Shown here: positions 1 to 10,752 of the stretch, piece after piece
Layout: every line of letters begins with the position of its first letter
How positions within the stretch are numbered: position 1 is the first letter of the stretch
From: Nephromyces sp. MM_2019
Taxonomy: Eukaryota; Apicomplexa; Aconoidasida; Nephromycida
Reading direction: 5' to 3'
Length of the DNA: 39,233 nt
Assembly (NCBI GenBank): GCA_015657535.1
Contig: JADHZB010000245.1
Coordinates: forward strand, 1 to 39,233
Program-made: the position numbers and the translations under genes
The notes under the pieces: generated by a model
Told to the model about the DNA's origin: nothing
Database searches by the model: none
What the model saw: the letters and a program-made list of their open reading frames with translations, nothing else

Positions 1-112
1 GTAAATAAATATGTGTGTATATATATATAAATATAATTTAAATATGTGTGTGTAAATATTAATTTTTTTTAAAGATGTATGTATATTTATATATATATAT
101 ATATATCCTTAC

Positions 113-513
113 TTGATTCCATCTTCAGTTGAGTGTGTGATGTGATGAGATTTCACATTAGATGTGTCATCTGAATTTTTTATTTTATTCATCAATATCT
201 TTAATTCCTTAGTATTAGGCTTATTGAGTGATTCTGGCCTAGAGCTATTAGGTGTGTAATAATGAGGTGTTGATTTTGTGTGTAGGGGTGATAATGTGTG
301 TACATGTACATCTAACGTTTTTAACATATCAACGCCTGTGTATGGGGTGGTGTACGTACACCTCTGATTATGAGGGGGAGAAAATGTTTTTAAATTTTGG
401 GCTGTTTTTGTGCGAGTAAGTTGTGTGTGTTTATTTAGGTATGTCTTGTTTGCCTTTGAAACAATTACTCTGTGTATATCCAACTTCTCACTCTCTATAT
501 CAGACGAGGCCAT
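113..513 (-). CDS. Hypothetical protein, 5' coding exon, gene continues past left edge
   Basis: I do not recognise this protein. The exon reads about 133 codons from an ATG at 513 (starting MASSDIESEKLDIHR) to a donor-like site at 113/112 (AATCAA|gtaagg), leaving phase 2. The in-frame TAA just beyond would be intronic, and the next exon would lie outside the window. A plausible acceptor (tgttttag) sits directly before the ATG, so a 5'UTR intron is possible, and a further start 57 bases upstream (570) is less likely. The product is hydrophilic and rich in Thr, His, Ser and Lys, with no signal peptide or membrane segment. It lies in DNA whose plus strand is TG-rich, so part of its His/Thr content may simply reflect CA-rich sequence. 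The first 55 residues look more complex than the surrounding repeats, which is the main argument that it is real. Confidence 0.4.
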
Positions 514-1937
514 CCTAAAACATAGTTTATGTGTGTGTGTGTAAGGGTGGGAGATCAGCGGGAGTTTCAATGTGTATATGCGTGGGTGTGTGTGTAAAAG
601 GGTGAGAGTTGAGGGGAAGGTTCAATGTGTATATATGTGTGTGTGTAGTCTTTATTAGGTGTATGTATTTTTTATTGCATTTGGGTGTGTAGATTTTATT
701 GGCCTTGTGTATGTCATATGTGTGAGTGGTGGGTGGGTGCGAGTGGGTAGGTGTTTCTTATAGTGGGTATGGGTATGGATGAATTATGGTTTGTTGGTGT
801 ATGAATGCTTAAATATGTGTGTTAACATGCCTGTGTGTAAGTGAGTGTGTTTTTGTGTAAATTTATTTGTGTATGCGTTTATAAATATATATAAATGTGT
901 CCTTAATTCTTTGTGTATATATGTGTGTGAGTGTGGTGAGGTGTAGAGGGCGGGGGTGTGGGGGGTGCATTGTGTGTGCATGTGTTTTGTGAGGTTTAAA
1001 AGTGTGTTAGGGTAATTAATTGTACGTTGTATATATTTATGTATGTGTATACGAATTATAAATTAGGTTGAAATTGTTATATCTTGTGGAAATATATATA
1101 TAAATAAATATATATATATATACTTGATATGTCTTGAATGTGTTTAAGTTGTTTATTTCCTTAACAATTGTTTTATTAATTTAATAAATATGGATGAATT
1201 AATTTTTATGATAATTTGACTTTATAGATATGTACACTGTTTGGTTTGTTAATTATTATAGGTAAGATTTTTATAATAAATATATTAATGTAAACAAATA
1301 ACAATAGGGAAACGTATATAAATTTATACACAAGCACATAATATTTATTTATAATATGTTAGAAATAATATAATTAAAAAAAAGGTCGAATGAAATTATC
1401 CAATAATTGAAGTTCTTCCATATTTAAAATAAGTTTAATTTTGTTATAACAAATTGTGTATAATTGGATATTTACAAAAAATTTTAAAATGAAGAGGTGT
1501 GTAAAAAGTGTAATCATAAATGTTTATTATGTATATAAATTTATAGGGATATATATATATTTATATATTTATTTTTATTATATCTTTTTGTATTTATTAA
1601 AATATTAGACAAAACATGTTTAGAATTTATTTATTTATATAAAATTATTTAATAATTTGATATTTTATGTTTTTTATAAACTCTGCGTTACTCACTTGTG
1701 CTAATTTAGACCTAATTTCATTGAAATGTGCGCGTGTGTAAGAGCGGGTCATAAGAAGAGGTAAGAGTGGGGGAGAGGAGGAGGAGTGGGTGGCGGTTGT
1801 AGGTTAGAATGTTAGTAGATGTATGTGCATTTGTAAAATGTGTAGGTGAGTGATTGCCTAGGTGGTGGGTATAATTGTTTCTGTTGAACAAAGTTTATGT
1901 GGGTGTGTGGGGTTGTGTGAATATGTTTGCATGTAAG
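514..1937. other. Intergenic, TG-rich then AT-rich, no gene seen
   Basis: From 514 to about 1020 the plus strand is dominated by short TG/GTG words (tgtgtg, gggtgggtg). From about 1020 to 1700 it is almost pure AT with many stops in all frames. From 1720 to 1937 it returns to G/T-rich sequence. The minus-strand open frame at 784-981 is a by-product of CA repeats. Confidence 0.6.
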
Positions 1938-1976
1938 TTAACATGTAGGTGTGTCGGTGTGTGTATGTGTGTTTGT

Positions 1977-2026
1977 GTGGGTTAGTACGTAGGTGGGTGC
2001 AAGTGTGTGTGTGTGTGTGTCAGTGA

Positions 2027-2071
<45 letters not shown>

Positions 2072-2808
2072 CCCTCACGCAAAGAAAAGAAAATAACACA
2101 CAGTGAGTACACCAGAAAACAGAACATGCTAGGTACACTAACCTAACCAGAAGAATGTTACTAGCATACACACAAGAGAACAGTTCAATGCTAGATAACC
2201 TAACACAATCAAGGTAGTGCACAAACTAATACCAGAGAGAGATATGAACTATAGTTTTACAACAAAAAGTAAAAGAACTGAAGACCACAAATAACAAGAA
2301 ATAACAGAAATTCTAGAACAAATGGGCCCACAATTTGGAAAGAATAAAAGTCCCACAATACCCGCCTAAACTCAAGAATATCCGAAACGAAACGGACACG
2401 AAAGTACGAACTAATGAAAAAGGGAACATAGACAGAATATGTATATATCTAAGATAATTTTTTTCCCTTTAAAAATTTATGCTTTCAATTCCCCCTCATT
2501 TTTCCTCTTATTCTCTCAATAAATTAAGTTTTAGTATAGTAAATTCTTTGCCCCCAAGTATAAATTCTCTATAGATATTGAAGTATTACGTATTTCGCGG
2601 GCTAGTTCAACGTTCTTTAATTAAGAAAGTTCTAAGATAAAAAAAGCGAAAATAACCCAACTTAATTATATGTCGTCATAAGCTATAGTTAGTGATACTT
2701 AGTCTAAAAGAGAGACGCTAGTCTAAATCGGCCAATCCCTGTGTTTAGCCTAAGATATAACAGTGTGTATTTGTGTGTGTATGTGGTGGGTTAGTACATA
2801 GGTGGGTG
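1977..2808. repeat. Direct repeat pair flanking a compositionally distinct block
   Basis: A 23-base word, gtgggttagtac[g/a]taggtgggtg, occurs at 1977-1999 and again at 2786-2808 with one mismatch. TG-rich sequence surrounds both copies. Between them, 2067-2450 is A-rich and T-poor on the plus strand with noticeably higher GC than its surroundings. From about 2455 to 2530 it becomes pyrimidine-rich, and it then returns to mixed sequence until 2770. No long open frame or known RNA was recognised inside. Target-site duplication around an insertion, or simple duplication of a TG-rich segment, could both give this layout. Confidence 0.55.
2003..2066. repeat. (TG)n microsatellite
   Basis: Two runs of GT/TG dinucleotides, about 2003-2020 and 2031-2066 (18 uninterrupted GT units), separated by a short cagtgagtat spacer. 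The run ends abruptly at 2066 against sequence of quite different composition. Confidence 0.95.
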
Positions 2809-3600
2809 AATATGTGTGTATATATATGTGTGCTTGTATATATATATACGTAAGCCTATAGCCTATTTGTCTGGGTTAGAGTATAAAAAAGTAATTAATT
2901 TATTAAAATTATCCAAAATTGGGTTTCGAAACAATAGCATCCTCTTTTTTGTGTGTATATGTGGCTATGTGGGTATATTTTCAAAATGTTTTCTACAAAT
3001 GTTTATTATTTTATAAAATTTAAACTGGTATATAAGCTATTAAAACAGTTAAATATAATTTATAAATTCGCTACATTGAAATTTTTTAAATACCTTTTTT
3101 GAAATTACTTAAGTATTTGAAAGTAACTCAAAAGATTGTAATATGACAGTTTACTCATACTTATATTTTGATACTGAACTACAATAAAGAACCCAGCACC
3201 AATTCAAATTAAATCAACTAACTACTCACACACTCGAACGAATCTAGATTCTAATAAACACACATACACAAGCCCAAACTAAAATAAAGTCCATTAAATC
3301 AAAATAAACCCACATACATTCATTTATTCACACAAATTTATAGAAATATTTATACAGATACTATATACAAAAATTTTCACTTGTTAAAGCACACTCTTGT
3401 ACATACGTCTTACACTTATACACATATATGTATACAAAAACACTCGCACACTTGTATAAACACACACGTCCACTTACACCCATAGACTTATACTCGCGTA
3501 CACATTCGCCTACAAAGTTACACTCGAGAGGATACACTGACACTCACTCATACTCACTTACACTCGTGCATACACATTCATACAAGCACATACACACCTA
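2809..3600. other. Intergenic, switching from TG-rich to CA-rich
   Basis: AT-rich sequence with scattered stops. From about 3200 onward the plus strand becomes rich in CA/ACA words (acacacat, cttacac), the opposite of the TG-rich stretch before 2830. The short open frames here translate to low-complexity Thr/His/Tyr sequence and are not called as genes. Confidence 0.5.
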
Positions 3601-3720
3601 CACATACTTACGTACACACACTTACACATACTTACGTACACACACTTACACATACTTACGTACACACACTTACACATACTTACGTACACACACTTACACA
3701 TACTTACGTATACACACTTA
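3601..3720. repeat. 24-bp tandem repeat, five copies
   Basis: Five head-to-tail copies of cacatacttacgtacacaca plus ctta start at 3601, 3625, 3649, 3673 and 3697. The last differs by one base (gtat for gtac). A partial unit precedes the array. The period is a multiple of three, so one plus-strand frame (within 3428-3730) reads as a repeated octapeptide YTYLRTHT. I treat this as a minisatellite rather than a coding repeat because the flanking frame has no recognisable protein. Confidence 0.9.
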
Positions 3721-3730
3721 CGCCTACTAG

Positions 3731-4806
3731 CCAAATTGCATGACTTACGATTTCATACACACACAAGCATGCAGTTATGATTTTGCACACACGTGTACTG
3801 ATGATAGGTTACTCAAATAAGTATAAGAAATAAATTTATTTAATATCCACACAAATATTTTCATCAAATTTTTGTTTTTGTTTTCTTACAAAAATAAGAA
3901 ATGTGTAAAACAAGATATATCAAATAGTTATGTAGGAAAGTTTGAATCAACAAAATTATAAAAATTTTTAAAGTTTATTAAACATTTTTAATCATAAATA
4001 AACATAGCATTGGTTACATAAATAATAAGTAAACAAAAAACCAATTATATATATCAAGTAAAAAAATCATAAAAATAAACAAAATTATTTTGAATCACAA
4101 CCTCCAAAATAACACATTGTGATTATAGTCATCTAACGCGTATACTCATATCGTACAAATTGATCCAATATAATGATATGTATGCGTGTGCGTGTGTCTA
4201 TTTGCGTGAATGATCATGATACACCTAATTTTTATTTCAAGTGATATATATGTGTGTACGATGATATAATATTTAATTGAATTTATGTGTATGTGGATAT
4301 ATGTGGTGATGTACTACTTACTCTAGAGATGGAGAATGTATGTCTGTTCGTGTGTGTTAAAAAGCAATTGGAAACAGTAAGTGCAAATATAAAATAATGT
4401 TAATTCAGGAATATCGATTAGACGACGATCCGATAAAACTGCATCATCCATATCATATTTGTATATCAAGTAGAGTATCTTGATATTAATAAATATAATC
4501 TGTATATTCAAATAGAGCCTATTTCATCACACCTATGTGCTTAGATAGTGATTAAAAACACTTTCATCATATAGTGGTGTGAATGATTGATAAATCATTG
4601 TTTTTATCTAGTGATTTTTCCGGATATTTGCAAAAACGAACCAATTAATTAACAAAACCGTAATGTCAGTCTATTTTATTAGATGATTTAGTTTGAGCAG
4701 ATGTAAATATAATTTCATACAAATAAATAAATAATTACATTTACACAAAGACAGTCATCTAGTATATTTAGTATTTATATCCTAGAGATGTAATATTTTT
4801 AGTTAT
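3731..4806. other. Intergenic, AT-rich, no gene seen
   Basis: AT-rich sequence with frequent stops in all frames. The 62-codon minus-strand frame at 4323-4511 has no recognisable motif. The segment ends at the stop codon of the Alba gene, so part of 4500-4806 is probably its 3'UTR. Confidence 0.5.
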
Positions 4807-5539
4807 CTAATTTGCTTCTTCTATTGGCACACCTGGGCCATCTAATCCATCATGTCTAGTGTTTGCATCATTATTAGCACCCGGTTGATATTTACACAGA
4901 GTTACAGTGATCTTTGGTAGGGTTTTTCTGGTTTCTGTGCTTGAATGTAATTGAGTTGAGATATCTGTAATTATGAAGTCGTGTTTGAGTAATTCATTAG
5001 ATAGCTCGATTGCCTTCTTTGTTGCATCACCTAAACCTGTCAAAGTAACAGGCTTAGAGTGACCAGATCTACTTGTATTTCGTAATATGTTCTTCTTGTA
5101 TGTTTTCATAGGTCTGTGAGAAGAAACCTAATAAACACAAAGTATATATTTGAGATGGGTGAGTTGGGATAATAAATTATATGTTTGGGGGAGAGTTTGA
5201 GCCCTGTAAGTCAGATGTTTTGGGTGGGTGCGATATTTCATAAATCGTAGATAGGTAGTTTGGTGTGTATATGCTATGAATCACATACTTTTGGGTACTG
5301 TGGGTGTATATAGGAATAAGGAAAGATGCATGTTTTGGGTGTTTATAGTATATATATATATATATATATATATATAACTTACAAAAGCTTATAAGTATGT
5401 TGTAAAAAATTTTATAAGTTTGAGTGTCATTTAAAAAATTTTTAAAAATCGAGAAAAGAATACAACATAGATTTGAAAATTTAACCTGAATTCGATCAGA
5501 CGGCTGTGTGTGTTCAGTTGTTGTTGCATCTGTCATCAT
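4807..5539 (-). CDS. Alba-domain nucleic-acid-binding protein (two exons)
   Basis: Small basic Alba-fold protein, a family that binds RNA and DNA in apicomplexans and acts in translational control and chromatin. Exons are 5486-5539 and 4807-5127, both joining in phase 0 (CAG|gttaaa donor, ttattag acceptor). The product is 124 residues with stop TAG. The Alba pattern runs from about residue 18: the IQVSSHRPMKTYKKN entry, then the GLGDATKKAIELSNELLKHD helix, then an ITDIS strand and the closing KTLPKITVTLCK strand. The C-terminal 20 residues (ending GPGVPIEEAN) are unique. I chose the Met-Met at 5536-5539. A start at 5674 would add 45 residues that read like untranslated sequence. The 358-base intron is long for this window and carries a (TA)14 run. 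Family identity comes from the pattern alone, without a database comparison. Confidence 0.85.
5349..5376. repeat. (TA)14 microsatellite inside the Alba intron
   Basis: Uninterrupted TA dinucleotides within the single intron of the Alba gene. Its length is likely variable between strains. Confidence 0.9.
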
Positions 5540-8018
5540 TTTAGTAAGAGATTGCAAAGTAAAGTTTTGGGTATGGCTAAAAGATTTGAGTTTGCTTGCA
5601 AAATTACATAATTGAAATTTTAATAAATTATTGATTTTTTGTTTTACAGTTATTAAGTGAATTGAATGCTGCAAGATAACCTTATAAAGTTATAAAAAGG
5701 GTGAATATGAAAAATATTTTTTATCGGTTTGATCTATTCATCTTCTTTTATATTAATCTTAAATTTTAAATGTTACTTAAGCTATTTAATCTGCACCATA
5801 ACGAAATTTAAAAATGCAGTCCAATTAAAATTATTCGTAAACAGATGTAAAATTGCTGTTTTGTCAGTTGTTATATATATATGTATATAATTATTATATT
5901 ACTTGACGGTATATGTATATATAAATATATATGTGCTGATTAGGTAATTGATGTATAAGGCTTATTTGTTTTGCATATCGTAATTCATTTATAGGTGAAC
6001 TTTCTAAAACACTTATTGGTAAATTAAGTATAAAATGTATATAGAGTTTTAGCAGTATAACTGTTGTTTGATTATGAGGAGAAACTAATCTTTAACAATT
6101 TAATTATACATAAATACACAATATTTGTTCATACAACAAAATCTAAATAAATTTTGTTTGTGTAAAGAGAAGCGACAAAAAAGTTCTGAAGAAAATAACG
6201 TGGCTAAATTTGAAATAAAATTCTTATAGGGAAGTTAAACACTTCAAAGAAATTTCACTAATGTTTTAAGTTATTTAAAATTACCCTTGACAGAGGCACT
6301 AATAAAATAACTCCAACCAACTCCATTAATACATTTTTCTTTTTTATTTGGGTGACAAATAAATAATCATTGCGAAGAAATGTTACTTAACATGTAAAAC
6401 AGGTAAAAAGAACTAAAATTATAGAAAACAGGCTCAATTCTAAGTCCTATTTTCCATTATTGTTAAGAAACAAAATTTTAGAAAAGACTACTAGCATTTC
6501 ATATTTTAAATGCACATAAACATAATCACAGCTTTAAACACACATCAGTATATTAGCAATATATACACAGTAATACTCAGAGAAAACGCATGTAAACAAA
6601 TTTAAAGTTTTTAAAGATATTCTATTCTCACAGTTTAACCTCAAAACACACACATTAATTGATTGTACTCACAAACAAACACACATTTACAGATTTTAAC
6701 CGCATAAAAATATTAACATCTTTAACTCACAAGACTCAAATTTCAATCTCAAACAAACACTAAAAAGTGATTCTAATTTATAACAACACACTTATACAAT
6801 AATCATAGACTTAACTGCTTACCATAATTAAAAAACAAATGCACAAACTTAAAAATTAACCTAAATACTAAACAGATATACCCATTAAAACGATTCAAAA
6901 CTAGATGAAATAAGTTAAATCATTACAAATAAAAATCATCTCTCGCATGTCAGAAACTTATATATAAAAGCTAAAAAAAATAAAAAGTACTCACAGAAAA
7001 GATTTGGGCAATTTTAAATTTATAAACAATCACTAAGGGAACATCTTGATATTAATATAACAATGAATCATTGATAACATTATCCTAACCTAGCTTCTAC
7101 ATAGCAAGGAATTACATCAATCTACTCCTATATCTTGTTTTTTGATTGTCCGGATATCAGAAAAAATATTTATTACAACTACAAAAAGTTAACGACTTGT
7201 TTTTATTCATCTCAAGCTATACCTTACAATAATACTGAAATGCTCCAAAGTGCATTGGGAGAAGTAGTAAATATTCTTAATGAGTAGTGTGATGCTGAGT
7301 TTATATTAATAGTGAATGCAGTTTTGAAGCTTGAATCCTTTAAAATTCAGCATTTATACAGTTTGAATATTTATTTATTCGTAGCTGTGCAAGCAACTTT
7401 AACATTGCTGGTTGAAAAGAAAAATTGTCCCGAAAATATATAACCGTTGGTAAATGCTTACTAAGGTTATAGTTTTATTTTGCAAAAATTTTTTAATCCA
7501 ATCGATTTTGAAACAAGGTTTAGAACTCTTTCTTGATCGAATATTTTGCTAATCAAGTTTGAAGATGCTTTAGAATATATATTTCTTTGACATTTTACTG
7601 CTCTCAAATTCCAACAGTAAAAAAACTCATAAGAAATATTTTTTAAATTAAAAATGCATAAATCTTGATCCAACTAATTTCGAAATAAAATGCACTTCAG
7701 AAGTAAATAGGTATGTCTTTTCGACCCGCAAATATCCTTTATTCCTCATAAATACAATGAATTTAATAATAATAAAACTTGTAGAAATTTAACTAGTTCA
7801 TGTGTTTAATTATTTGAATTCATGAGATGTGTGTGTGGGGCTACGTATATTTGGTAATGTGAGTATGTGAGTGATCATGAAAAAGATGCACACACGCACG
7901 CACGCTTTTAGATAAAAGTATCCTAGATCTCCCTAGGGTAAAAACATTGCTTGATTTATCCCCTTTGTTAAATTCGCTAATTTATCAAGAGTTGTGCGTA
8001 ATTACTATACACTGCAAG
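5540..8018. other. Intergenic, AT-rich, no gene seen
   Basis: About 2.5 kb of AT-rich DNA with dense stops. CA words are common on the plus strand from 6500 to 6900. The minus-strand frame at 7467-7673 has no motif and no supporting splice context. Nothing else was recognised. Confidence 0.5.
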
Positions 8019-8369
8019 TTATATTACCACGGTATAAAATTTATAAATCCAAGTTTCCTTTGATAACATACTCAAGGATGTGAGCATAAAGAATGGCTTA
8101 TACCAAACCTTTTTCCAGCAAAATTTTCCTAGATAAGCTAGATGTTCAGCTTCAAAAGCATCTATGAAATGCCAATGACAATATCTGGAATCACGAAATG
8201 CATGCTCCCTTTTATAGTTGTACTAAACATTCGCTCTATTGATTCTTTTGTTTCAATAATTCTACGCATGCACCAATTAACGCATGTGCTTATACGTTCT
8301 TGTTCATTCATTAGTGGTTTCCACGGTCAATTAGAATGACCTGAGCCCATCAGGTAGGACTAAACTTGA
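8019..8369 (-). pseudogene. Possible decayed coding block, family unknown
   Basis: Read on the minus strand this lower-AT block shows protein-like sequence that changes frame. One frame from an ATG at 8311 gives 49 residues (starting MNEQERISTCVNWCMRR) to a TAG at 8162-8164. The next frame is open from 8222 to a TAA at 8019-8021 and is rich in Trp, Cys, His and aromatic residues (for example RDSRYCHWHFIDAFEAEHL). Upstream of the ATG the first frame continues through a TGA to an earlier ATG. No splice pair joins the two frames sensibly. I do not recognise the family. It could be a degenerate gene, a remnant of a mobile element, or chance open frames in a local GC rise. It lies 0.2 kb upstream of, and divergent from, the nucleoside transporter. 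Confidence 0.25.
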
Positions 8370-8540
8370 AAACGGAATGACCGCATAAACAAATTATTAC
8401 AAGCGACCCTCAAAAAGCAATTCAAAGTTCAACTTTGACAAATACAAATTTACTATAATTAGTTCCATAATCAGGCATAACAATAAACATTTTCCCACAA
8501 ATTCTATAAGTATATTTTATATCTTATTACATAGTACAAA

Positions 8541-9896
8541 ATGGACAAAGTAGAAATGGAAGGAAATCAAGAGCCTTGTGATACAGAATTGATTATAAAT
8601 ACCGAGAGAAATCAAGCAAATTCATTAACTGCTAAGAAGGATGATAGACTATTAGGGTACTCTATTGACAAACATGAGTTGAAATATCTCAAATTCATAT
8701 TTCTTATACTTGGTTATGGTGGAGTTATAAACTGGCAAACAACAACTAATTGCATACAGACTGTATATGCAACTATTTATGATAACCCAAATGCAGCAAG
8801 CACCATGCTCCTACCCTATGTTGCATGTACCACCCTTCTTGGCCTAATTAAAATCTATTTTAAAAATATATCTTTATGGTCGACAAAGTTGGGTATTCTT
8901 ATACTCTTTTTTACAAATCTAGCTACACCAATAATAATTCAATTTGCACCAAAAGAGTCAGGCCCAGCTCTCCTGCATATTAATATTGCATTGGTTGGTA
9001 TAGGTGCTGTCCTTGTACAAGGGAATTTCAGTGCTTATGGGTTCTTACTACCTTATAATTTTTTTGGATTGATGGTAGCTGGTTCAGGACTCGGTGGCCT
9101 ATTAGCTTTCAGCCTCTGGCAATTTATGATTAGACTCTTTTTCGACACTAATGTGCCTGATGAACTAATAACTGCAGTGTGGATTTACTATTGCTTCAAT
9201 GTTTTCTCAATACTCCTTGTGGCATCATTATTTGCGTATTTATTAAGAAAGCCTTGGTTTAAAGGTTCTATAAAGATATTCAATGACACTAAACGAATTA
9301 GGATATCAAATGATCAGTCGGAATCGAATGAAACTTCTAAAAATGGAAGTTTAGAAAAATGTAATGCAACGGACCTTGGCATGAGAAGTTTTCATAATTT
9401 AATTAAGAAGTCTACACCTTACATGGCTCTCACAGGACTATCATTTTTTATCACCTATGCTATATATCCCAATGTTGGCCCATATGGATGGTCGACTACA
9501 TATGATAATAGGAGTCTATTAGTAGGTATTTATCAAGTCTTAGACTTTATTGGAAGATACTTACCAAATATGGGGAAAAGATTTCTTATACCTGTGAAGG
9601 TCTTGATATTTCTAATATTTTTTCGACTCATATTCCTTCCAATTTGGATATATTTTTCACAGATTGATTCTGAATTTACATCTAATCTTATAACACAAGT
9701 AATATTAATGATATTGTTCGCTGTATTAAGCGGATATCTCACTGTCCTACCCATTGTACATGTTGGAAAGGACCTCAGAACAGTAGCTGAGCGAGGTTAC
9801 ATGGGTTTAATTCAATTTGTTGCTACTCAACTTTGGCTAATCCTTGGCCTAGGTTTCTCAAATTTTATCATATATATTTTTCAAATAGAATATTAA
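8541..9896 (+). CDS. Equilibrative nucleoside transporter (ENT family)
   Basis: Single-exon 451-residue membrane protein of the SLC29/ENT family, which moves purine and pyrimidine nucleosides across the plasma membrane. Apicomplexans cannot make purines, so such transporters supply salvage. A polar N-terminus of about 50 residues is followed by roughly eleven hydrophobic segments. ENT landmarks are visible: the GGVINW stretch in the first span (near residue 65), VLVQGNFSAYGFLLP (near 160), GSGLGGLLAF (near 180), the polar central loop (about 245-290), and the diagnostic VLDFIGRYLPN near residue 335, matching the family D-(x)-(x)-G-R signature. The last spans follow a charged KDLRTVAERG turn. 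The length is usual for the family. The ATG lies in an A-rich context (tacaaaATGG), and no better upstream start is seen. It is convergent with the amidohydrolase gene to its right. Confidence 0.88.
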   Translation: MDKVEMEGNQEPCDTELIINTERNQANSLTAKKDDRLLGYSIDKHELKYLKFIFLILGYGGVINWQTTTNCIQTVYATIYDNPNAASTMLLPYVACTTLLGLIKIYFKNISLWSTKLGILILFFTNLATPIIIQFAPKESGPALLHINIALVGIGAVLVQGNFSAYGFLLPYNFFGLMVAGSGLGGLLAFSLWQFMIRLFFDTNVPDELITAVWIYYCFNVFSILLVASLFAYLLRKPWFKGSIKIFNDTKRIRISNDQSESNETSKNGSLEKCNATDLGMRSFHNLIKKSTPYMALTGLSFFITYAIYPNVGPYGWSTTYDNRSLLVGIYQVLDFIGRYLPNMGKRFLIPVKVLIFLIFFRLIFLPIWIYFSQIDSEFTSNLITQVILMILFAVLSGYLTVLPIVHVGKDLRTVAERGYMGLIQFVATQLWLILGLGFSNFIIYIFQIEY

Positions 9897-10752
9897 AATA
9901 CAAGATTTTTTTTATACATACATTTAGCCAATATTTTCAAGGTAAATTGACGTAATTAGTTCAAAATTAAACATAAATGAAGATTTACAAGCAAATACTC
10001 GTATATTTAATATAGCTCACCTCTTGATTTATATCTTATTAATATCAATTTTTATTTATATCATTGGATATCTCCCAATATATTATATATACACAGCTCA
10101 AAAATTTTTTAAAAAACACATAAACTAATTATTTTTTCTCCCATTGTGTACTATTATTTTAATATTATCTTAGATATATATGAATCATCGTTTTTACACA
10201 CATGATAATATTTACATTGTTAAATTATTCATAAGATTAAGTGATGTTTATTAACGCAATTTTAGTATGAAAATCATTCAACATACTTTTTTTGAAATTT
10301 AGTCGGAATAATTACATCTAACAATATGGATGCTGACTTAGTCAGAATTTTTAAGTAAAAAATTTAAGACTGAATATTGAAAAGCAATGGATATATATGT
10401 TTTACAAACATCTATAAAGTTTTGATTTATCGAGAAAATGTTCATTTCGACTGTCTCAAGAAATAAATTAGATTGAGTGTATGGAGGAATGTATAATCGA
10501 TAAAAATATATATATATATATATATATATTAGGAATTATCTCGGTAAAGATATATTTTGCTTATATAAATAATTATGTGTGAGATTCAACTCTGATTTAA
10601 TGATTGAAATATGAAATTTTTGTTTGGGAATTTACTTTAAAAATTTATTAAATTTACAATTATTACAAAATTTATAGATATTTTTCAATATGATTATATA
10701 GTTATGTGTAAAATATTTAAAAATAAACAATAATCATTGATAAAACCTATAT
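9897..10752. other. Intergenic between convergent genes, AT-rich
   Basis: Convergent 3' spacer between the nucleoside transporter and the amidohydrolase. It is very AT-rich with no open frame of note, and contains a TA microsatellite at about 10507-10528. Confidence 0.5.

Noticed and set aside
1938..2222. Minus-strand 94-codon frame ending in long HTHTHT runs
   Set aside because: Half of it is the (TG)n microsatellite and the other half has no family motif.
2600..2615. Possible tRNA T-arm (ctagttcaacg)
   Set aside because: No matching acceptor, D or anticodon stems could be built around it.
5177..5674. Minus-strand 165-codon frame taken as one protein
   Set aside because: It reads through the Alba intron, including the TA microsatellite. 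Only the last part of its first third (5486-5539) belongs to the Alba coding sequence.
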